Assembly: GCA_023390115.1 (NCBI GenBank)
Contig: JAEWDM010000040.1
Location: 372,001 to 436,000, forward strand
Source: Bacillota bacterium
Lineage (GTDB): Bacteria; Bacillota; Clostridia; Acetivibrionales; DSM-27016
Direction of reading: 5' to 3'
DNA length: 64,000 nt
This document shows positions 1-8,486 of the stretch, piece after piece. The translations under genes and the position numbers were made by a program. The notes beneath the pieces are model-generated. The model worked only from the letters and a program-made list of their open reading frames with translations, did not search any database and had not been told where the DNA came from. How positions within the stretch are numbered: the stretch's first letter is position 1; each line of letters begins with the position of its first letter.

Positions 1-651
1 AGGTTTATTTTAAGCAAGGGGCATTCCGCACCCGTGCAGTATGCTGCCCTTGCGGAATCGGGGTACTTTCCCGTGGAGGAGCTTTTAACTTTAAAGAAAC
101 TGGGTTCAAGGCTTCAGGGGCACCCTGACTTAAAAAAGCTTAAGGGAATTGAAGCAAATACGGGATCGCTGGGGCAGGGATTGTCCATAGCCGCGGGGAT
201 TGCGGCAGGAGCTAAAATAGACGGAAGAGCCTATAAGACATACTGTGTTTTAGGTGACGGAGAAATTGCAGAGGGACAGATATGGGAGGCTGCGATGTCC
301 GCGGCATTTTACAAGCTGGATAACCTGGTTGCCATATTGGACAGAAACGGCTTGCAGGCTACAGGCCGCGTAGCGGAGCGCTTAAACCCCGAGCCTCTGG
401 ATGAGAAATTCAGAGCGTTCGGCTGGCATGTCGAAAGGTGCGCGGGACATGATATCGAGGCCCTGATAGGGGTGCTTGACAGGATTGACAGCGTAAGGGG
501 AAAGCCTGCTATTATTCTTGCGGATACGGTAAAGGGAAAGGGGATATCCTTTGCTGAAAATAATGTGGCCTTTCATAACGGAGCTATGACTAAGGAGCAA
601 TATGAACAGGCATTAGAGGAATTGAAATGTGAGGGGGGAATGGAGGCGTGA
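1..651 (+). CDS. Transketolase, N-terminal subunit (5' end outside window)
   Basis: Cytosolic thiamine-diphosphate enzyme of the non-oxidative pentose phosphate pathway, encoded here as two polypeptides. The reading frame is open from base 1 and begins with residues resembling RFILSKGHSAP, a conserved block near residue 60 of the family, so roughly 60 N-terminal residues are missing. The ThDP/Mg binding motif is visible as GDGEIAEGQ followed about 25 residues later by LDRN. The stop overlaps the GTG start of the C-terminal subunit by 4 bases, indicating translational coupling. Split transketolases are common in Clostridia and archaea. The related split 1-deoxyxylulose-phosphate synthase-like proteins are less likely given the partner and the downstream isomerases. 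Confidence 0.93.
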   Translation, partial: RFILSKGHSAPVQYAALAESGYFPVEELLTLKKLGSRLQGHPDLKKLKGIEANTGSLGQGLSIAAGIAAGAKIDGRAYKTYCVLGDGEIAEGQIWEAAMSAAFYKLDNLVAILDRNGLQATGRVAERLNPEPLDEKFRAFGWHVERCAGHDIEALIGVLDRIDSVRGKPAIILADTVKGKGISFAENNVAFHNGAMTKEQYEQALEELKCEGGMEA

Positions 652-1583
652 AAATGCAGAGTCCCAGAAGGGCATACGGGGATACACTTGTGGAGCTGGG
701 GAAGGAGGATAAGAGAATTGTTGTACTGGAGGCCGATCTTGGAAAATCCACCATGAGTACCCTGTTCCAGCAGGCGTACCCTGAAAGGTATTTTGAGATG
801 GGAATCGCAGAGGCAAATATGACCTCCTTCGCAGCGGGGCTTTCTCTTACCGGCAAGGTTGCATTTACAAACTCCTTTGCGGTATTTTCAGGGGGGCGTT
901 CATATGACCAGATAAGGCAAAGTATTTGCACGGCAAACCTGAATGTTAAGATAAACGGTTCAAGCTCGGGCATATCGGATTTCGGGGATGGGGCCACACA
1001 TCAGGCGGTGGAGGATATAGCCATAATGAGGGCAATTCCAAACATGACGGTTTTAGTGCCTGCGGATGCCGGAGAAACAAAAAAAGCAGTCCGGGCGGCT
1101 GTGCGGCATGAGGGGCCTGTTTATATAAGAATAAGCCGCAGCGAGCTGCCGGATATAATTCCTGAGGATAGAGAATTCGTAATAGGTAAGCCCTGCCAAT
1201 TAAAGGAGGGCAGTGACATTGCGGTATTTGCCTGCGGAATAATGACAACGAAGGCTATGGATGCCGCAAGAATACTGGAAAAAGAGGGTATATCCGTAAG
1301 AGTGGTAAATGTAAGCTCCTTAAAGCCGCTGGATGAAGAAGCGGTTAAAGAGCTGTCCCGCGGCGTAAAGGGAATAATTACAGCAGAGGAGCATTCTGTA
1401 ATAGGAGGGCTGACGGCTGCGGTATCGTATATTTTGCGCAGCGAAGGGCTGCCGTTTGAGCCTGTGGCTGTTATGGATGTGTTCGGGCAGTCGGGGAAGA
1501 GCCATGAGGAGCTTTTGGAAAAGTACGGGCTTACCGAAAAAGAAATTGTGCGGGCGGCAAAGAAAATATTAAGGAATGTGTAA
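648..1583 (+). CDS. Transketolase, C-terminal subunit
   Basis: Second half of the split transketolase: pyrimidine-binding domain of ThDP enzymes followed by the transketolase C-terminal domain, 311 residues, the usual length for the separate subunit. The conserved block FEMGIAEANM carries the glutamate that activates the cofactor, and a YDQIRQSIC segment follows. The C-terminal third has the GxDIAVFACG-type strand that opens the C-terminal domain. It starts at GTG 648, overlapping the stop of the upstream subunit (GTGA). A sugar-phosphate epimerase-like gene follows after 35 bases, so the two subunits sit in a pentose/ketose operon. Confidence 0.93.
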   Translation: MKMQSPRRAYGDTLVELGKEDKRIVVLEADLGKSTMSTLFQQAYPERYFEMGIAEANMTSFAAGLSLTGKVAFTNSFAVFSGGRSYDQIRQSICTANLNVKINGSSSGISDFGDGATHQAVEDIAIMRAIPNMTVLVPADAGETKKAVRAAVRHEGPVYIRISRSELPDIIPEDREFVIGKPCQLKEGSDIAVFACGIMTTKAMDAARILEKEGISVRVVNVSSLKPLDEEAVKELSRGVKGIITAEEHSVIGGLTAAVSYILRSEGLPFEPVAVMDVFGQSGKSHEELLEKYGLTEKEIVRAAKKILRNV

Positions 1584-1618
1584 GGCTGATACAGTACACA
1601 TATGCGGAGGCGGGTCGG

Positions 1619-2446
1619 TTGAAAATAGGATGCTGTACCAACATGATAGCGGCCGGGCCGGACGGCACCGGCGCTGAGAGCATAGAAATACTGGCGGAAG
1701 CAGGCTATGAATATATTGAAATGCCTCTGGCTCAGGTGGCCCGGCTTACGGAGAAGGAATTCAGCAGCCTCAAGGGTGTTTTAAGCTCAAGCGGTATAAG
1801 CTGTGAGGCCTGTAACATCTTTTTTCCTCCGGAAATACGACTTACGGGATATGAGGTTAATTCCAGCCGCATATGCTCTTATATGGACAGGGCTTTTGAT
1901 CGTGCGGCACAGATGGGTGCGGAAATTATTGTATTCGGAAGCTCAGGGGCCAGAAATGTGCCGGAGGGCTTTTCAAAGGAAAAGGCGTGGAGGCAGTTGG
2001 TATCACTTCTCCATGAGGTGGACAGGAAAGCGGGGGCCTGCGGGATAACGGTAGCAATAGAGCCCATTAACCGCCTGGAAAGCAATATAGTCAACCTGAC
2101 TATGGATGGGTTTAAGCTTATGCAGGAGGTGGACCTTCCAAACATAAAGCTTCTTATTGACTATTACCATATGGCTGTGGAGAGGGAGAAGCCCGGTATA
2201 ATATCACAGGTAGGAAATTGTGTAAGGCATGTCCATTTTTCAGAGTACGAAGGGCGGATATTTCCAAGAGAAGAAAATAAGCCGGAATACCTGGAGTTTT
2301 TTAAGCAGCTCAATAATATAAATTATACCTCCAGAATAAGCGTTGAGGCATACTCATCAAGCCTGAAGCAGGATGCCATCCGATCTCTGGCTGTTATAAG
2401 GAAATATTGCCCGGGAGATAAATCAAAATACGAGGGGTGTGTGTAG
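1619..2446 (+). CDS. Ketose 3-epimerase-like TIM barrel protein
   Basis: Xylose isomerase-like TIM barrel (AP endonuclease 2 superfamily), 275 residues, the usual size for D-tagatose/D-psicose 3-epimerases and related sugar isomerases. The expected metal-binding quartet can be read in order: E148 (VAIEPINR), D181 (LLIDYYH), H206 (RHVHFSE) and E243 (ISVEAY), spaced as in D-tagatose 3-epimerase. The start is TTG 1619 behind a GGAGGCGGG-type ribosome binding site. It lies between transketolase and an RpiB-like isomerase, which suggests it interconverts ketoses feeding the pentose phosphate pathway. The exact substrate cannot be read from sequence; a hydroxypyruvate isomerase-like or other sugar isomerase role is possible. 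Confidence 0.8.
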   Translation: MKIGCCTNMIAAGPDGTGAESIEILAEAGYEYIEMPLAQVARLTEKEFSSLKGVLSSSGISCEACNIFFPPEIRLTGYEVNSSRICSYMDRAFDRAAQMGAEIIVFGSSGARNVPEGFSKEKAWRQLVSLLHEVDRKAGACGITVAIEPINRLESNIVNLTMDGFKLMQEVDLPNIKLLIDYYHMAVEREKPGIISQVGNCVRHVHFSEYEGRIFPREENKPEYLEFFKQLNNINYTSRISVEAYSSSLKQDAIRSLAVIRKYCPGDKSKYEGCV

Positions 2447-2447
2447 A

Positions 2448-3083
2448 ATGAAAATAGGCGTAGTTACCGAAGGAAGCACGGCTGACAAAAATAAGGATGT
2501 AATTGAAGCGCTTCAGGGACTTGGGCATGAGATAATAAACGCGGGAATGAAAAAGGCGGAGGGCGGGCCTGAGCTTAATTATATAGAAACGGCGCTTATA
2601 GGAGCAATCTTGCTGGAATTGAAGGCCGTTGATTTTATTGTGGGAGGATGCGGCACGGGACAGGGCTTTGTAAATGCAATTGTACAATTTCCCGGAGTAT
2701 CCTGCGGCCTGATTCAGGAGCCCGCGGATGCATGGCTTTTTGCCCGGATTAACGGAGGAAACAGTATATCTCTTTCGCTTAACAAGGGATACGGATGGGC
2801 AGGAAATATAAATCTTAAATTTATTTTTGAAAAGCTTTTCAGCGTAGAATCCGGTTCGGGCTATCCCGAGCACAGAAAGCTGCCGCAGGAAAAGGCACGA
2901 AAGGTTTTTGCCTCTCTTTCCGCAGCGGCGCACAAGCCTTTTCACAGTATTATTGAGGATATGGACGGAGATCTCCTTAAAAAGGCATTGTCATTTCCGG
3001 GGGTGTGGGAGCTTGTAAAGGCAAGCGGGGACAGCGGCTCTAAGACGAGGAAGGCGTTGGAGAAGAGGTATGCTGGCTTTTAG
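2448..3083 (+). CDS. RpiB/LacA/LacB family sugar-phosphate isomerase
   Basis: Cytosolic aldose-ketose isomerase of the RpiB/LacAB fold, 211 residues. The N terminus MKIGVVTEGSTADKN corresponds to the first strand and substrate loop, and GGCGTGQGFVNA corresponds to the family's active-site cysteine/glycine loop. A C-terminal extension of about 60 residues exceeds the 145-170 residues of typical RpiB, as in the longer RpiB-like members found in catabolic operons. ATG 2448 is preferred over in-frame GTG 2439 because a GAGGGGTG ribosome binding site lies about 9 bases before the ATG. The frame nearly abuts the upstream gene. Probably ribose-5-phosphate or a related pentose/hexose phosphate is the substrate. 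Confidence 0.75.
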   Translation: MKIGVVTEGSTADKNKDVIEALQGLGHEIINAGMKKAEGGPELNYIETALIGAILLELKAVDFIVGGCGTGQGFVNAIVQFPGVSCGLIQEPADAWLFARINGGNSISLSLNKGYGWAGNINLKFIFEKLFSVESGSGYPEHRKLPQEKARKVFASLSAAAHKPFHSIIEDMDGDLLKKALSFPGVWELVKASGDSGSKTRKALEKRYAGF

Positions 3084-3139
3084 GCTTGGAATTCAACAAA
3101 AGAGTTAAAGTACCCGGAAAAATTTTTATATGATATTAA

Positions 3140-3172
3140 AGAGAGTACCCGTTGGAGATACTCTCTTTTTAT
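3140..3172 (+). terminator. Rho-independent terminator of the transketolase operon
   Basis: Perfect 8-bp stem AGAGAGTA (3140-3147) with TACTCTCT (3159-3166), 11-nt loop, followed by TTTTTATTT. It ends the pentose operon and faces the converging glycosidase gene. Confidence 0.85.
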
Positions 3173-3225
3173 TTGCCGGTATAGCGGTATTGCTTTTACC
3201 GGAAGCCTGCATTAGGTTTGCTTTA

Positions 3226-4797
3226 TCAGTCGCAGATGACTGCCCTTACCGCACCGACATCGGGATATACCCAGATACCGCTGTCGCTTTCGTCTCCTGT
3301 ACGGGCACGGGTGCAAACCCATTCGTCGTTGCTGTCAAAATAGCCCTCCTCAACCGTCAGATAGTTATTGCAGCGTTCCAGCTTGCTTTCGGCATAGTCG
3401 GTACAGGTATATTTTTTGCGGAATGACAGCGTAAAGCCTGTGCCCGTCACATAAAATTCATTCTCTCCCGTCTGTACGACAAGCCCGCAGCCCCTGTCCT
3501 GTACAATGTCCGGATACCTGTGGCGAAAATCCGTCCTGTCATAGCCGAACAGTGCAAGGCCCTTATAGCTCCCCAAATCCAGACGCTGGTCTATAAGCTG
3601 TTCCTCCTGTACGATACAATGGATTTTTCCTGTGCCGCGGTATTTAATAAGAAGGGGAAGAACGGAAGAAACGGCGTTAAAGCTCCCGGCAAGATTTTGG
3701 TAAGCAGGGTTTACAGATCCGTCCCTGAGAAGCAGGTGCTCGATTCCAAAGGAAAAGTATCCTATTGCATCGTATCTGCCTATTGCGTAAAACATATTGA
3801 GCCAGTTGTTATAACCGCGCCTGAAGTCGGATTCGGGGACAAAAAGTGCGTTGTCGCTGCGGGAATAGGCTTGGCATAAATTGCAGTATATGCCGGAATT
3901 TCCTGCATAAAGATCCGGAGCAACAACATCAAGCCCTTCGGCGAAGCATTTCCATATATCCAGTGCCTTTGGTGTACCGCCCCCGCAGGGATAGTCAAGC
4001 CCGGCCATATCCCAGCCCTGGTTGTCAACCCATATGTTGGTGAACATGGGGATATTGTATATTGCCTTTCCTGCCGCCGCAATTCCTCCTATATATTTTG
4101 AAATACTCCAGGCAGTGAACAGCTCCGCAGCTTCTGAGCCGAATATTTCTTTCCAGCTCCCGTGTCTTTTGGAGCCGTTTTTCTTCCATATCGGATATAA
4201 CCGGCCTTCAGGCCTGTTTATTATTACCTCCATTAATTTTGAAGGTACCGGGCTGATGAATTCCTTTTGTGCCTGCGGGCCGTGATCCCTGTAGCTTCTT
4301 CCGATTATTCCGGGCTCATTTTCAACCTGCATGCCGATTACAGTGCCTTCCTCCGAATCGGTTTCCCTGATATGCTCCATAACGGCGCAAAAAGCCTTGC
4401 AGTCCGCATCGAAATTTTCCCTGCAGTGGCTGGACAGTACCGAAAGCTGAAATCCGTCATGGCTTATTACACGCTTAAATCTGGACATATCCTTTTTAAC
4501 CCATGCAGGCGCGTATTTCATTGTGCCGTTTTTCCACGTGGCAAACCATAAAAATATAAGCCGTATATTTCTTTTTCTGGCTGATTGTATAAGAAAATCT
4601 ATCATGCTGAAATCATATTTGCCTTCCTCCGGCTCGATTTGTTCCCAGTAAAGGGGCAGCTCGGCGGTGTTTCCCCTGAGAATCTCAAGTGCTTTCCAGA
4701 ATACGTCCAAGTCCTCGGCACTGGCGGGGGTTGAGTTCATTGATTCGCCTCCGATGGGGAAAAAAGGCTTTCCGTCGACTTTAAATATGGTATCCAT
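3226..4797 (-). CDS. GH35-like beta-galactosidase (glycoside hydrolase clan A)
   Basis: Family A (beta/alpha)8 glycosidase, 523 residues, resembling bacterial GH35 beta-galactosidases that carry a C-terminal DUF5597-type beta domain. Seen directly: FFPIGGESMNS near the N terminus, the LIFLWFATWKNG segment (about residue 82), the acid/base glutamate in QVENEPG (E161) and the likely nucleophile in LFVPESDF (E322). No signal peptide, so it is predicted to be cytosolic and to act on imported oligosaccharides. A GGGAGGAG ribosome binding site precedes the ATG. It is divergent from the zinc dehydrogenase gene across a 447-bp intergenic region and converges on the transketolase operon. The actual sugar specificity is an inference only. 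Confidence 0.75.
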   Translation of the reverse strand: MDTIFKVDGKPFFPIGGESMNSTPASAEDLDVFWKALEILRGNTAELPLYWEQIEPEEGKYDFSMIDFLIQSARKRNIRLIFLWFATWKNGTMKYAPAWVKKDMSRFKRVISHDGFQLSVLSSHCRENFDADCKAFCAVMEHIRETDSEEGTVIGMQVENEPGIIGRSYRDHGPQAQKEFISPVPSKLMEVIINRPEGRLYPIWKKNGSKRHGSWKEIFGSEAAELFTAWSISKYIGGIAAAGKAIYNIPMFTNIWVDNQGWDMAGLDYPCGGGTPKALDIWKCFAEGLDVVAPDLYAGNSGIYCNLCQAYSRSDNALFVPESDFRRGYNNWLNMFYAIGRYDAIGYFSFGIEHLLLRDGSVNPAYQNLAGSFNAVSSVLPLLIKYRGTGKIHCIVQEEQLIDQRLDLGSYKGLALFGYDRTDFRHRYPDIVQDRGCGLVVQTGENEFYVTGTGFTLSFRKKYTCTDYAESKLERCNNYLTVEEGYFDSNDEWVCTRARTGDESDSGIWVYPDVGAVRAVICD

Positions 4798-5244
4798 TTT
4801 TTTACTCCTCCCGAATATACGGTTTTATTTAGGATAACAGTAATATCAGGAGTGTACGGGAAATGTCCCTTTAAAAAATTATTTATAATCTTAAGCACAG
4901 ACTGTAAATTATACATGTGAACATAATATATTATAACATAAAGGACGTAATAATTCCACAAATAAATAATAAAAGCCATAGCTTTCCGACAACAAAATAC
5001 ACACCGGAATTTGTACAAAATAGCCGGATATTATATCTAATTATCCGGCGCTTTACTGGTATTATGGGGCTATAGGATAACAGTAATTTCAAGAGGGATG
5101 AAAAGCGCTAAAGCTTTCAGCAATTGCAAAGAAAAGGATTGGAGCTTATACATTGAACGTCATATTCCGGCGCAGAGCGGTTGAGGGCCAGAAGACGGGC
5201 TTTAAGCTGCCGGCAAACAGGTAAGTATAAGGAGAGTGGAGACT
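4798..5244. promoter_or_regulatory. Divergent intergenic region with repeated element and palindromic operator-like site
   Basis: This 447-bp AT-rich region separates the GH35-like gene and the dehydrogenase. It contains a 19-nt direct repeat, TAGGATAACAGTAATATCA at 4830-4848 and the same sequence with one mismatch at 5073-5091. A palindrome-like site lies at 5099-5119: TGAAAAGC, five bases, then AGCTTTCA, resembling LacI/CcpA-family operators. The ribosome binding site AAGGAGAG (5229-5236) supports ATG 5245 for the dehydrogenase. No convincing open reading frame is present. Confidence 0.45.
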
Positions 5245-6273
5245 ATGACTGAGGTTAACCGGTGTGTTTATCTGGACTCAAGCCATAAATTATCTCTTGT
5301 AGAAAAGGAGATAAAACGGCCGTTGCCCGATGAAGTGATTGTCAGAATAATGGCAAACGGAATTTGTGGCTCCGATATCCATTTTTATCATGAAGGAAGG
5401 CTTGGAAATTTTGTTGTAACAGCCCCATATATCCCGGGGCATGAAGCAAGTGGGATAATAGAGGAGGTTGGAGAGAGAGTAAAGGATTTTTCCCGTGGCG
5501 ACCATGTTGTTATTGAGCCGGGAATTCCGTGCGGTGTTTGCGGCTTCTGCAGGATGGGCAGGTATAACCTGTGCAGAGAAGTGATTTTTTTATCTGAGCC
5601 GTCCGTGAACGGGACTTTCTGTGACTATGTATCCATACGCCGGGATTCGGTGCACAGAATTCCCAAGGACATGCCGTTTGAGCATGCGGCACTGGCAGAG
5701 CCCGCGGCAGTGGCCATACACGCTGTTAACAGGGCTATGTTTAAAAATGGAGATTCGGCGGTTATCATAGGAGCAGGCCCCATAGGGCTGCTGACGCTGC
5801 AGGCCTTTAAGGCGGCAGGAGGCGGAAGGGCCATATGCATTGACGGGATAGGAAAGAGGCTTGAAACGGCAAAGCGGCTCGGTGCGGATGAGATTATAGA
5901 TATACGGTACTGCAAGACAGACATGAGGGATATAGCCGATGTGGTTTTTGAAACAGCGGGTTCATCAAAGGCGAGTGAAAATATGTTCCGGCTTGCAAGG
6001 CATGGAGGCTGCGCCGTACAGGTAGGATGGCCGGATAAAAATAGTGTGCCGATGGATATAGCGTGCTTTCTTGATAAGGAGCTGGTATATGTAGCGGTAA
6101 ACAGGTATGCAAATGTCTTTCCGACGGCAATTTCATGGATATATGACGGGAGAATAAATGTACGGGAGCTGATTACGCATGAATATTCTCTGGAGCAAAC
6201 GGCGGAGGCCTTTAAATTCAGCCTGGAAAATAAAGAGCATGTAATAAAAACTGTGGTGACTAATATAATATAA
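5245..6273 (+). CDS. Zinc-dependent medium-chain dehydrogenase (sorbitol/xylitol dehydrogenase-like)
   Basis: NAD(P)-dependent polyol or alcohol dehydrogenase of the MDR superfamily, 342 residues. Catalytic zinc ligands are visible as C41 (GICGSD), H66-E67 (PGHEASG) and a later glutamate in ALAEPAA. The structural zinc site has its four cysteines at C96, C99, C102 and C110. The nucleotide-binding Rossmann motif GAGPIG lies near residue 175. ATG 5245 is chosen over GTG 5236, which would overlap the ribosome binding site. Its place near pentose phosphate enzymes and a glycosidase suggests oxidation of a sugar alcohol to a ketose. Threonine dehydrogenase or galactitol-phosphate dehydrogenase are alternatives. 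Confidence 0.85.
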   Translation: MTEVNRCVYLDSSHKLSLVEKEIKRPLPDEVIVRIMANGICGSDIHFYHEGRLGNFVVTAPYIPGHEASGIIEEVGERVKDFSRGDHVVIEPGIPCGVCGFCRMGRYNLCREVIFLSEPSVNGTFCDYVSIRRDSVHRIPKDMPFEHAALAEPAAVAIHAVNRAMFKNGDSAVIIGAGPIGLLTLQAFKAAGGGRAICIDGIGKRLETAKRLGADEIIDIRYCKTDMRDIADVVFETAGSSKASENMFRLARHGGCAVQVGWPDKNSVPMDIACFLDKELVYVAVNRYANVFPTAISWIYDGRINVRELITHEYSLEQTAEAFKFSLENKEHVIKTVVTNII

Positions 6274-6294
6274 GGAAAGAAGCAGGGATAAGAT

Positions 6295-6363
6295 GCAGCA
6301 CACACTTCCGGGTACATAGGCAGGAATACAGGGTACTACCTTGATGGCCCGGAAGTGTGCTGC
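6295..6363. terminator. Long hairpin between converging genes
   Basis: Left arm GCAGCACACACTTCCGGG (6295-6312) pairs with CCCGGAAGTGTGCTGC (6348-6363), 16 bp with a two-base bulge and a 35-nt loop. It lies between converging genes and probably protects or ends transcripts from both sides. It lacks a clear T tract, so a simple intrinsic terminator is not certain. Confidence 0.5.
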
Positions 6364-6408
6364 TTAATAAAAGAACTTGTATTATACCGTAATAAGGATT
6401 ACTTTACT

Positions 6409-7353
6409 CTACTGATTAGTATAATTGTGCAAAACCAAGCTGATTGTTTCACCCGGTACAGGGGTGCCCAGCTTTGTTATAGTAAGGGCGGGACCGTCGG
6501 CCTCGGCCTCGAATAATGTATTTATGCCTGAGGAAGAGGAATTGATTGCGTCTGCTATTGCCTGGGCAACATCCTCCTCATCCATGCTGTACCATGTATG
6601 TGCATGAAATACAAAGCTGTCATCCGCAACATCCGGTATTGTAGGCATCATCATACTGGTATCGGCGGTTGCCGGAGCGGGCGTAACAGAAATCCCGTCA
6701 TCAATCAGAATCTGGAACCAGTTGGCTGAACGTACCTGTGGCGGCGCTGTAATATCTGCTTCCCATACAGCCCCGTCCAAAGCGGTTGCTGGAGTAATAG
6801 ACGGTGTGCCCCATCTTACTCCGGTGTCAATAAGCTGATCGACAAAGGTTACATCATTATCCCATGCAAGAACCTCATTTGGTGAAGCTGATGCGGTTAT
6901 GCCGGGTATACTGCCGTCTACGGCTGCCTCTATGGTAAGATTTCCTGCCCTTATGGCAAAAAAGGGAGAACTGCCGGATGATATGGACCAGATGTTAAAT
7001 TCAATTGCACTGGTGCCTGAAGCACTGACATCCCAATTCATTCCTCCCATAATTCCGCTCCCGATTTCATATCCGTAAATAAGGAGCTTAAAATCATCTT
7101 CTACATTCAGAGCATCTACCGTAACAGCCTCATCAAAATTGACTGTGACTGTAACGAGCTGCGAAAGCTCAATGGCTCCCGGGGCAGGGGTTGCGTTCGG
7201 GTCATAAGAGGACGTTATTGTCCATCCCGTAATTTCGGCAATGCCATTTGGAGCTGCATGTGCCTGCTGAGGAACGGCCGCCAGCATCAGCATCAGAATA
7301 AGAATCATGGCAGCCGGCGCCGAAGCGTATATTTTTCTTTTCAAAATAGACAT
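6409..7353 (-). CDS. Secreted protein of unknown function
   Basis: 314 residues with a clear signal peptide (basic MSILKRKIY, hydrophobic AAMILILMLMLAAV, cleavage near AHA-A at about residue 33). The mature part is acidic, poor in cysteine and rich in Ser, Thr, Ala and Pro, with alternating beta-strand-like segments such as QLVTVTVNFDEAVTV, reminiscent of Ig-like surface modules, but no family was recognised. A strong AAGGAGGGAAAG ribosome binding site precedes the ATG. It stands alone, transcribed against the dehydrogenase and divergent from gntR. An extracellular or cell-wall-associated role is inferred only from the signal peptide. Confidence 0.7.
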   Translation of the reverse strand: MSILKRKIYASAPAAMILILMLMLAAVPQQAHAAPNGIAEITGWTITSSYDPNATPAPGAIELSQLVTVTVNFDEAVTVDALNVEDDFKLLIYGYEIGSGIMGGMNWDVSASGTSAIEFNIWSISSGSSPFFAIRAGNLTIEAAVDGSIPGITASASPNEVLAWDNDVTFVDQLIDTGVRWGTPSITPATALDGAVWEADITAPPQVRSANWFQILIDDGISVTPAPATADTSMMMPTIPDVADDSFVFHAHTWYSMDEEDVAQAIADAINSSSSGINTLFEAEADGPALTITKLGTPVPGETISLVLHNYTNQ

Positions 7354-7592
7354 GGTACTTTCCCTCCTTAAAAAATGTTTTTTATTTCCCTGTATATATA
7401 CCTGCTTATGTTTTTAGTAAAGGATATAAACATTAACAATTGTTTGATTGAAGATATAGTAACATGATCCAAAAAATAAGTCAATACGTGATGATGAGTT
7501 TTATAATGTTTTGTAATAATAGATATAAATGTATAAGCGATTATTATAAAATATAGTCACTTTATAATAAGTTTTATAGTGTTATGCAATAG

Positions 7593-7655
7593 GAAGCACA
7601 GGGACGGTTATTTTGCTTCACCGACGGTGAGGCAAAAGAACCGTCCCTGTGCTTC
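7593..7655. repeat. REP-like palindrome, copy 1
   Basis: Arms GAAGCACAGGGACGGTT (7593-7609) and AACCGTCCCTGTGCTTC (7639-7655) are perfectly complementary. The interior continues pairing through TTTTGC/GCAAAA and a CACCG/CGGTG core, so almost all 63 bases fold into one hairpin. A second copy with identical arms lies at 9625-9686. Palindromes with this GGGACGGTT/AACCGTCCC core are, from memory, dispersed repeats in Firmicutes and resemble substrates of REP-associated Y1 transposases; no such transposase is in this window. Confidence 0.8.
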
Positions 7656-7666
7656 TTGGCCGCGGC

Positions 7667-7695
7667 TTGACTTTTATAAAAGGGTTAAGTAAAAT
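7667..7695 (+). promoter_or_regulatory. Sigma-A-type promoter of gntR
   Basis: TTGACT (7667-7672), exactly 17 bases, TAAAAT (7690-7695). It lies 57 bases before the start codon of the GntR-family gene. Confidence 0.65.
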
Positions 7696-7751
7696 TAAGG
7701 GGAGATTTAAGGCTCTGTGAGTTTTTAACATTTAATTTAAAAGGTGAAGGT

Positions 7752-8483
7752 ATGCATATAAACAAAAAAAGTCCAATTCCTGTTTACTACCAGTTGAAAA
7801 ACATACTGCTTAAAAAAATACGGGATGAGGAATATAGAGCCGGAGAGCTTATACCCTCCGAAAGGGATCTTGGAGAAAGCCTTGGAATAAGCAGAATGAC
7901 AGTAAGGCAGGCGTTAAGCCAGCTTGTGGCTGAGGGCGTGCTGTATAGAGAAAAGGGGAAGGGGACGTTTGTTTCCAAGGGCAAAATTCAACAGAGAAAT
8001 ATTATGAGCTTTTCGGAGACAGTGAGAAAAAAGGGGCTTATACCTTCCGCCAGAATATTGAGCTTCGCGAAACATGCAGAGCTCTATGATATAAAGGACA
8101 TCCTCGGGCTTAAGAGAGATGACGGGATATACGCAATAAAGAGGCTCAGGCTTGCAAATGAGCGCCCTGTAGCAATAGAGGAGGTCTTTATGCCTGAGAG
8201 GTATTTCCCTAATCTGGATGAATTTGACTTAAACACCTCCCTGTATAAGCTTATAAAGGAAGAGTATTCATATGGGATAAGCTTCATAGATAATAATATA
8301 GAAGCGTCAAAGCCCTCCAAGGAGGAAAAGGAGCTCCTCTCCATAGCTCTAACCTCACCTGTGCTGAGGGTTACAGGAATAAACTACACAGAGGAGGGCA
8401 GCAGGCTGTTTTATGAAAGGGCTGTCTATTGTGGAGACCAGTATAATTATAACGTAAGAATATATATGTCTAAGGAAATTTAG
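7752..8483 (+). CDS. GntR family transcriptional regulator (HutC/UTRA subfamily)
   Basis: 243-residue DNA-binding regulator. Residues 1-75 form the GntR winged helix: PIPVYYQLKNILLKKI, ERDLGESLGISRMTVRQAL and the wing YREKGKGTFVSK. Residues 80-240 form a UTRA effector domain, starting with the typical NIMSFSETVRKKG linker and ending with FYERAVYCGDQYNYNVRI. This subfamily typically senses small sugar phosphates; the NagR/YvoA branch binds amino-sugar phosphates. The neighbour is a SIS-domain isomerase 90 bp downstream in the same direction, separated by a promoter plus an inverted repeat that is the likely operator. Therefore it is inferred to repress the SIS gene in response to its substrate. 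Confidence 0.88.
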   Translation: MHINKKSPIPVYYQLKNILLKKIRDEEYRAGELIPSERDLGESLGISRMTVRQALSQLVAEGVLYREKGKGTFVSKGKIQQRNIMSFSETVRKKGLIPSARILSFAKHAELYDIKDILGLKRDDGIYAIKRLRLANERPVAIEEVFMPERYFPNLDEFDLNTSLYKLIKEEYSYGISFIDNNIEASKPSKEEKELLSIALTSPVLRVTGINYTEEGSRLFYERAVYCGDQYNYNVRIYMSKEI

Positions 8484-8486
8484 GAC

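Larger units (their letters stand above)
7354..7751. other. AT-rich intergenic region upstream of gntR
   Basis: The 398-bp gap is very AT-rich near 7380-7590, with two similar segments, GTTTTATAATGTTTTGTAAT near 7498 and GTTTTATAGTGTTATGCAAT near 7571. It also holds the palindrome at 7593-7655 and the gntR promoter, both listed separately. No gene was seen. Confidence 0.5.

Noticed and set aside
2394..2945. 183-codon minus-strand open frame antisense to the RpiB-like gene
   Set aside because: Shadow of a gene with a clear family match; no ribosome binding site and low-complexity translation.
6295..6363. Third copy of the REP-like palindrome
   Set aside because: The arms share no sequence with the GGGACGGTT palindromes; it is an unrelated hairpin between converging genes.
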